Positions 57,151 to 64,000 of a DNA stretch of 64,000 nt are shown here, piece after piece. Made by a program: the position numbers and the translations under genes. The stretch is from Punctularia strigosozonata HHB-11173 SS5 (Eukaryota; Basidiomycota; Agaricomycetes; Corticiales; Punctulariaceae), in contig NW_006767434.1 of NCBI RefSeq assembly GCF_000264995.1, positions 1,271,725 to 1,335,724 on the forward strand, in the 5' to 3' direction. The notes beneath the pieces were generated by a model that was not told the origin of the DNA, made no database searches, and saw only the letters and a list, made by a program, of their open reading frames with translations. Position 1 is the stretch's first letter, and every line of letters begins with the position of its first letter.

Positions 57151-60100
57151 TCAGATGTCGACGATACTTCGAAACTGGGACTGGCTCTGTCAGCCGCGCG
57201 ATGTGTGCGCACGAAGTTCGAAGATAGGGGAGAGCGGTGCAACAAAGCTGTATTTCTAGCCAAACGTTCTAAACCCGCCGCAAAACTGTCGGTTTTCCGC
57301 ACCTAGCCCGGCCGTTCTTTGCGGCCTTCGGGATTGGGGGGGAGACATGTACGGAGATACGACAAGCAAGACAGAGCAAGACGTCACAATATGATTCGTG
57401 AGTCTCCCCGACGAATGATGAACAAGGGCCAAGCTCGTCGGGGGGACGGGTGAACGAGAGAGCTGACCGGCTCGTCTGCTGCTCGCTACTGCGAAACTTC
57501 GAGAGCCCAGACCTACCCGCCTATCCTCCCAAGCCAGCCTGTGCAAGCCCAAGTCCGGTGCGGCCTGAGAGCCTCAGTCGTTCGTTCGTTGGTTCTGCTC
57601 GAGACCGTGTCGTTTGCATTCCAGGGGAGGGGGGTCTGAATCGGTATCGTCATCGGGCTCGACCTTCCATCGTGTCTACAATACGCGACCGAGGTACTAC
57701 CGCGCGTTCGACTCCGGTCCCGGGCTTCAAGTAGGGGTAAGAGGGGGGGGGGAGGGGTATGGCGTCAGTCTGTGTGAGCCTCAGGTTGGTCGACACCAAA
57801 GATACATTCCAGGGTGGATCCTGTTTTCGTTCCCAACATCATTCGGGGCGTTGGAGGCTGGATCTACGGGTGGATCACCCCCTCTTCTTTCATTCTTGCT
57901 CTCGAAGGCCTGGACCCGCGGTCCATGCGAAGCTCTGAGATCTCGTCTGAGCCTGCTAAACAATCAGGTAACACAGCTGTGATAACGAGTGATGAGATCG
58001 ACGTGTTCCTTATTATATAGCACTTGTGTCAACCTAGGCCTGCATTTCAGCGTCCATCGCGAACCGAGGATCGAAGGGCCTGTTTGATATGAAACATACT
58101 GACTAACCGACGCGACGACATGTGAACAAACCATCATATTGCGATTGGGCGTCGACAGAGCTAGAGCTGAGCTTGACGTCCTTCTACACAATATAATAAA
58201 GCATCACGATGCGATGCCATTGCCATGTTTTTCTTCTACATTCATCCGAGGGCGACGGTCGACGGCGTAAAGGACCGTTGCACGTCGCTGCCGTCTTCGC
58301 CGTAGATTCTAGCGCCGTCGTGAACTCGCGAATGCGATGTTGCGAGCGACGCGGCGGTGCGGATGCTCCGGTCGAAAAGCACGCAGGCATTCTCGTTATG
58401 CATGTGATCCCAACCGGGTACAGTGGTCAGAACCCATGGGTGGGGACCGATGACCATCGCGCAAAGCCCCGGAGGGCGCTGCAGCAACCCCGGAACCGGA
58501 ATGCCTTTTCCTCTGACCCCTTCCGCGCTCCCGGGGCGGGGTGCCGGACCGAACTGCCAGCCCGTGCCCCCGCGCTGGCGAAAATACCTCTACCTCTACC
58601 TCGCCGGCTTATGCCTGTATCAACTGCTTTTTTCATGACCTCGCGCGTGTTGAATCATGAGGTCGGGTGTCGGCGCATCGAGCGCGGCGAAACCTCTGCC
58701 CAGATTGGCCAGGAATGTACTCTACTGCGGTGCATGCATGCCCGTGTGCTATGCTCGCTTCATATATTCAGCGTTCTGCTCCCGATATCTCGACTCGGAG
58801 TAAGCAGGTCGACTGCGGAACTTGGCTCTGGCAATTGACTCGGCCGCGGATTGCAAGAATAGCTGTTGCGTCGTCTGGCGAGCTCGAGTCTCCTGACTCA
58901 AGGTTATCCGTCCCGTCTGCTGTGTAGCGGATGGTCTTGTGCCTCGGATACTAGGGTCGCCATATGATTTAAAGTCAGATATCCCTCGATCCTCCGCCCC
59001 AAAAACTCACGCTTACTTACCGGACTTCGCTGCTCCGAGCCCGGACGAACGAGTTGATATCTCTGTGGGGAACGACCCAACAAGCTTCAAAGGTGACGAC
59101 AGAGGACTATATGACGTCGGCGTAGCAAAAAGCCCCTGTTGATAACGCCTCTTGCGCCGACATAGCGTTATGCAGATGCTTCCGGCTCACACATCTCGCC
59201 ATCGAGTTCGGCTCTGCAGAAAATTCAAATGCACCTGCAGCCGTGGATGCAGTCATTCCATTGCTTGTCAACGAACACGTCAAGCGGGCGGTCAAATGCT
59301 ACTAATATTGTGGAATGGCGCGGCGCCGTCAAACATACATATGACTGTTGACGCTAACGCTGGCACAAATTCGATAGAGCGCCCGGGTTTGCGTGCATGT
59401 CATAACAGTGCCGAAAGCAAACCCGAAACCAGGTCAACAAGCGGCCTCGACGTTCTCTTCTCGGTCCTCGGTCAGGGCGTGAGGGCCTGAGTGGAACCCC
59501 GTAGCCAACTCCAGCAGGAGTCGGGCACGCTCTGTTGCGTGGCGGGATCCGCGCCGTTACGTTGTGTTGTATCCCGCCAGGCAAAGTACGAAGCCCTCCA
59601 CCGGGTAACACCCCCAACGTCGCGCCTCTCAAGTCCGAGCCAAAAAAAACAGGCAAGTAGACAGCCCGGCGGTCGCAAAATGGTCACACTCGAATTGAGC
59701 CGCAGCTGTCTCCCCAGCCCGCTCTCCACATCGCACCCTCCGTCGTCGTCCGAGGAGACCTTAAGCCGTTCATCCCTCTATTCTGATGATCCGACCATGC
59801 TTACAGATAACCGTGAACATTCACCCTCGGCCTGGCCGAGCCGTGGCGCGTTACCAAATTCGGAGTGGCACGCTCGAAAACCCGACGTGCCACCGTCGTT
59901 TGCTCGCAAGGGATCATAATATCTAATCGACCTGCGCCCCTGATAAATATCGATGCAAGGACTCGTCTTCACGCTCGATCACACACTGCACACGAGCGGG
60001 CCTGCAGGCCGCCCGCCCCGTCCTCTTCTTCCCCTGATCGGTACCGTGGATCAGATTGCTGTAACAGCCCAGCTCTGGCCAGGGGGGCGCCGAACGAGAG

Positions 60101-60965
60101 AGCCTTCGAAGACTAACTTTCGCGCACCAAACACACGAAGCATCATTAAATCGTTTTCGCTTTCATTATTGGAACGATGTCCTAAGAACAAGATAAAAAG
60201 GGGCGCTAGCTAATACTACACACTGTACAACTGAGTTCACTGCAACAACTTCACCAATCCCACCGTTTCCCCCCCAAAAAAGCGACCCAAGATTCCACAA
60301 AAAAAACCGAGACGAAGGTGAGATTAAAAGTCCGTGTCCGCGTAAGATACCAGAAGAAAGAAAAGAAACAAAAACCGACGCATGTACAAAGAGACTAATA
60401 ACACAGTTGATAAGAGCGAGGGTAAAAAAAAGAGGCTTGGGATGGTTGACGTGCGAGAGCGATTAATAGCGAATTCGAAAGCGGCGATCGAGGGGGATAG
60501 AGGGACGGGGGTTTCGTGGTTGCGCGTCCGATGTCTGTGGTGTTGTGTTTAGGGAGATCGTAACGTTCGTAAAAAAAGTTGGTTCGGTTCGGGATGCTTT
60601 TGCATGCGTGGAGAACAGAGAGTCCGAAATAAAGATTATTGCACATGTTTTGACGGTTGCTTGCGGATGGAGGGCGTGTAGGAAGGGGGCTTGGTGCGAT
60701 GCGAGGGTAGGAGTGCGAGAGACGACAGGGCCGAAGGGACGCAGGCAGACGGCAGTGACGGGGGGACGCGGATATATGCGCGATATAGATAGTCGAATAA
60801 AGACGTGCTGGGTAGGTAAGCCATGCGTTGCTCCGGAGTGTCGTATGCCGAAGTCCAATAAACGAATAGCGATGTGTAGGGGGCGCGATAGTCTCGTAGA
60901 ATGTCGCCAGGTATCTTCATGCAGCGGGTAATAATCGAGCGCGGGAGGGGGTTCGATTCGCATCT
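57151..60965. other. Gene-poor stretch, nothing recognised
   Basis: 3.8 kb. It holds the 3' end of the capping-protein gene (with a G9 run near 57745) and the long 3' flank of the Ecl1-type gene. A frame at 59680-59919 begins MVTLELSRSCLPSPLS and is Ser/Pro-rich, but no partner exon or family could be found. GGGCCTGTTT at 58078 resembles a MITE end, without a mate. A/T-rich, poly-A-like blocks lie at 60290-60430. Confidence 0.45.
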
Positions 60966-62842
60966 TTACAAGCTCTTCGCCGCCGCCGCAGCGGCCTCCT
61001 GCCTCTCGCGCTCCTCCTGCTCGCGCCTCAGCCGTTCCGCTTTCTCGCGCTTATAGCGCTCGCGGCCCTCGCTCTTCCCGTTCGGCCCGAGCCAGAGCCG
61101 CTTGAGCTCCTTCGGGACCTCGTACTCGACGTCCACCTCGACCTCGACGCCGTCCACGATCCGCTTCTCCTTCCGCACCCGCTTCTCCATCGGGCGCGGA
61201 AGGTCAAAGAGGTACAGGGGCTCCGTCTGCGTGCGCGCGGGGGCTGCGAGTCAAATGAGCAAAAGGGCACGACAAAGCAACAGAAGGGGGGGATGCTTAC
61301 CGGTCGGCAGGGAGCGCACGCAAGCATCGTCTTCGGCCTCTTCGGCGATCGCCTCCTCGCTCATCGCGCTCGCCCTCCTGAGCATCGCGCGCGCCCTCGG
61401 GCTCGTCGCGACGATACTCGAGCCGCTGCTCGACCGGCGCATCTTGATATCCGGCACGAGCAACTTGCCCTCCGCCGACGGCGGCAACAGGCCGTCCCTC
61501 CTGCGGGTGCTGGTGCTGGCGGTAGTCGTCGACGCCACCGACGGACACCGGCTCGCGGCGGGCACGCTCTGGCTCACGCCCGGGAACAGCTGCTGCCGGC
61601 TCTTGGAGCGCGCGGCGTTCGAGAGCGGGTAGCTGCGGAGGAGCTCCTCCATGCGCGCCGAGGGCGCGTCCGATCCGGCCGACGCGACGGCGACGACGAC
61701 GGGGGCGGTGGTGGAGAGCGTCGAGTAGACGCCGCTGGTGGAGCGGTGCGGCGTCGCGACGCACGAGCCGTACGCGGCGCCCATGCGCTCCTTGTTGATC
61801 CGCGGGTCGGCGGTCACGTCTTCCGGGCGCGGCTTCGACATCGAGTACACCGCCGCGCGCCAGGCGTCGGTCCCGTCCGTCCAGCCGGGGATCGGCCGCC
61901 GGTCGCGCGCCTGCTTGGAGGCGGTCATGCGCTCCGCGGGGCTCATGTATCCCCGCTTGGGTGGGGACGGGGGAGCGAGCGCGGCTTTGATACGCCGGGC
62001 GGCCATCATGATGCCGGACTGGTAGTCGTTGTTGCGGACGGGTTCGGGGGAGGAGGAGGAGGAAGCGGGCCGGGCCGAGATGGGGTTCACCTCGTGCTCG
62101 ATGAGGGATTCGGGCGGGGGAGGCGGCAGGGCGGGGAAGCCGTAGTGCCTCGCGAGCTCGGCGATCGTCGGATCCATCTCGTCGTACGAGTGCGCGGCCG
62201 AGATCGACTTGATCTTGCGGGAGGAGACGGGGATGGGCGCGAGGCGCGGGGAGGCGGCGGTAGAGGACGAGGAGGCGGAGGACGGGGCCGAGGGCGGCGA
62301 CGAGGCCGCGTGCGAGTCGGGGGCGGGTTTGCGCGCGGGCACGTCCAGCGCGGCGGTAGCGGGTTGGGTCGGCTGCGTCTCGTCGGGCCGGTAATTGTGC
62401 GGGAGCGCGAGCGCAGAAAGGTGTTGGGTGAGGTCCGCGAGGCGGCACTCATCCGAGCAGTAGAGCGGCACGGGCGACTGGTCGATCACCGTGCGTTGTT
62501 TGACGGGAGCCGCGGGGGCGTCCGACTTGATTGCACCGTTGGCCTTGACGCGGCCGGTGCCGTGTACGAGGCCGCCGCCGACGCGTGGGCGCGCGTTCGT
62601 GGTTTTGGGGCGAGCGGCGGGGGCAGCGGTCTTCGATGCTGGGCGGGGCCGAGGGCGTTTAGATCTTGTGCGGAGACTCGATGCGAAGGTGACTTACGAG
62701 ACGAAGGGGGGGCTGCAGGTGCCTGTGCCGGTGCAGCAGGGATGGTGATTGTGTATCGCTTGGGCAATATCTGTCTCGAGCAGACGGGACACCACGAAGT
62801 GTCGAGGTCCTCCATGGCGGGGGCAACGGTGGCTGCCTGCAT
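60966..62842 (-). CDS. Ecl1-type zinc-binding protein, long form
   Basis: Related to the ECL1 family (extender of chronological lifespan), small zinc-binding proteins that affect stress and starvation responses in fission yeast. Exons on the minus strand: 62698-62842, 61301-62638, 60966-61243; phases close, 586 aa. The zinc motif is split by the first intron: SWCPVCSRQILPKRY (Cys18, Cys21) and, after a disordered insert, IDQSPVPLYCSDECRLADL (Cys109, Cys113). The remainder is disordered, rich in Ser, Ala and Pro. The last exon encodes EPLYLFDLPRP, VPKELKRLWLGP and an Arg/Glu-rich helix ending AAAAAAKSL. S. pombe Ecl1 has about 80 residues, so this protein is much longer. Start at 62842, which sets CPVC close to the N-terminus. 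Confidence 0.85.
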
Positions 62843-64000
62843 GGTGGGCGGGGAGGACGGGCGGGAGTGCGAGCACAGGTGGGGCAGGGACGCACGGGGC
62901 GGGGGGATGTGGCGTTGCGGGTTCGGGGGAAGGTCGCAGTCCGAGGCGGGGCTGTTATAAGCGGGCGCGATGGGGGACAGGGACACATGAAGGGGCGAGG
63001 GAGTGGGTGGTTCGGGTCCCACGCGCGGTGGGCTGCGTGGCTCGTTGGCTCGGCTCGCATTACGTCGCACGGGGAAATTCCCTTCAACCCCCGCCGGTCC
63101 GGGCGGTCTAGATCTGGGCCTCCGCTTGCCCCCCCCTCCGATGCGATTGGGCCCCTGCCGTCGGCCAATCCGCGTGCAGCTCGGCTAGGGAGCGCAGGGC
63201 TAGAGCCTCGCGAGTCCACCACCCCTGCCCTTGCCCAAAGGACGACGATCAATTTCCGTGGGCCCATGATGCAACGCGCGCCAACCCCGGTTACGTCTAC
63301 GGTATCAGACGCCTTGTCCCCTCCTCCGAGCGCGGACCGCACGATCGTTGCGGCGCGCCGGTGGCGATGGAGCCTGTGGCTCGTATGTATAGCCAGGGAC
63401 CGTCGATGGCCATCCCCGGCGGCGGTGTGGTTTGGCCTCTGTATGGCCTCCGCACACCGCCCACACAAACGGACGCCGGGGGTGGCGCGGCAGAACGCAG
63501 CGCTCGTAATGGGATATACAAACCCGAATCTCGATCTCGCCCGCGAACGGGCGCGCGGAGAAACCCAGAGCCAAATTGTTGGCCGAGCAAACCGAACCGG
63601 CTCGGCTCGGCGTCGCCCGAGGGAAAAGGTCTCTCGCGCGTATATGCTCGCGATCAGTTGAGTAAGGTAAAGGCGGGGCGGTCTAGGCCCCCTTTGCGAG
63701 CTCCATCGCGTTGCGCCGGCGGGGAGTTCGGCACGTCAGCCAACGGGAGCGCGAATATGGCTGATGATATTTTGCCGTCCCACCCAACCCAATCGCGTCA
63801 ACGGCGTTTGGACACATACGTAAACATGCGCCAACTGCTCGTCCGCGAGGCCTTGGATTCGGAAGATCAACGTTCAACGAGGCCTACATACGTTACGGTC
63901 CTCGCGCATCTCATCTGATCTGCTCTTCCGGCGTTCAATCTTTCCATCTGGCGTGCATGGTATGGCCGATAATCCCATCTTCATCGCACATACACGAGTC
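62843..64000. other. Upstream region of Ecl1-type gene
   Basis: 1.2 kb to the window edge with no gene recognised. It should hold the Ecl1-type gene's leader and promoter. GC-rich open frames on both strands (up to 264 codons) lack motifs. A TATATG near 63641 and TATAAG at 62957 are weak TATA candidates. Confidence 0.4.

Noticed and set aside
58078-58095. GGGCCTGTTT as a MITE end
   Set aside because: Too short a match, no mate end and no clear target duplication.
61293-62960. 555-codon + strand frame opposite the Ecl1-type gene
   Set aside because: Antisense shadow of a GC-rich exon; Arg/Gly-rich and motif-free, while the minus strand has the zinc motif and consistent splices.
1-64000. CRISPR arrays, bacterial operons, rRNA genes
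   Set aside because: No regularly spaced repeats or rRNA-like stretches; the intron-rich genes are eukaryotic.

Overview
The window looks like nuclear DNA of an agaricomycete mushroom-forming fungus (Basidiomycota), perhaps a polypore. The coding DNA is GC-rich. Nearly every gene is broken by many 47-125 nt GT-AG introns. Gene families are typical of the class: F-box/LRR proteins in many copies, multi-pass membrane proteins of the agaricomycete 7-TM type, a TKL-like kinase, and Zn(II)2Cys6 regulators. All exon models below were built by reading splice signals, reading phase and family motifs by eye. No search or RNA evidence was available, and the species is not identified.

Layout, left to right. 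0-1.3 kb: a decayed F-box gene (-). 1.8-4.8 kb: the nuclear exosome nuclease Rrp6 (-), divergent from 5.2-8.5 kb, a Zn2Cys6 regulator (+). Its tandem paralogue lies at 10.7-14.2 kb (+). 14.4-15.7 kb: the RNA polymerase II import factor Iwr1 (-), then an intron-bearing tRNA-Tyr(GUA) and Aurora kinase (-). 17.9-20.5 kb: an intact F-box gene (+) and an inverted F-box pseudogene (-). 22.5-26.9 kb: a large RA-PH adaptor (+), convergent with a 7-TM membrane protein (-). 29.5-34.1 kb: an F-box fragment, an MFS drug:H+ antiporter, a Harbinger-like MITE and another F-box gene. 34.6-37.7 kb: an orphan ORF and a second-type F-box/LRR gene (-), divergent from a Kha1-type K+/H+ antiporter (38-41.3 kb). 41.9-43.5 kb: a TKL-like kinase with a frame problem, next to an F-box C-terminal fragment. 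44-48.4 kb: no recognisable gene. 48.4-49.8 kb: an intronless F-box/LRR gene. 49.9-52.1 kb: a GTP cyclohydrolase II-like protein of Urc1 type (-). 53-57.2 kb: a WW-domain Gly/Met-rich protein, a small coiled-coil protein and the actin-capping protein alpha subunit. 57.2-60.9 kb: no recognisable gene. 61-62.8 kb: a long Ecl1-type zinc-binding protein (-).

The housekeeping genes (RNA decay, Pol II import, mitosis, actin capping, K+ homeostasis) are complete and well conserved. They are interleaved with a fast-turning F-box family: eight loci, of which two are clear pseudogenes, two are fragments and one carries a frame interruption. The most notable finding is a 6-nucleotide micro-exon present in both tandem Zn2Cys6 genes. 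It supplies the third zinc-binding cysteine, and without it the DNA-binding motif would be incomplete.
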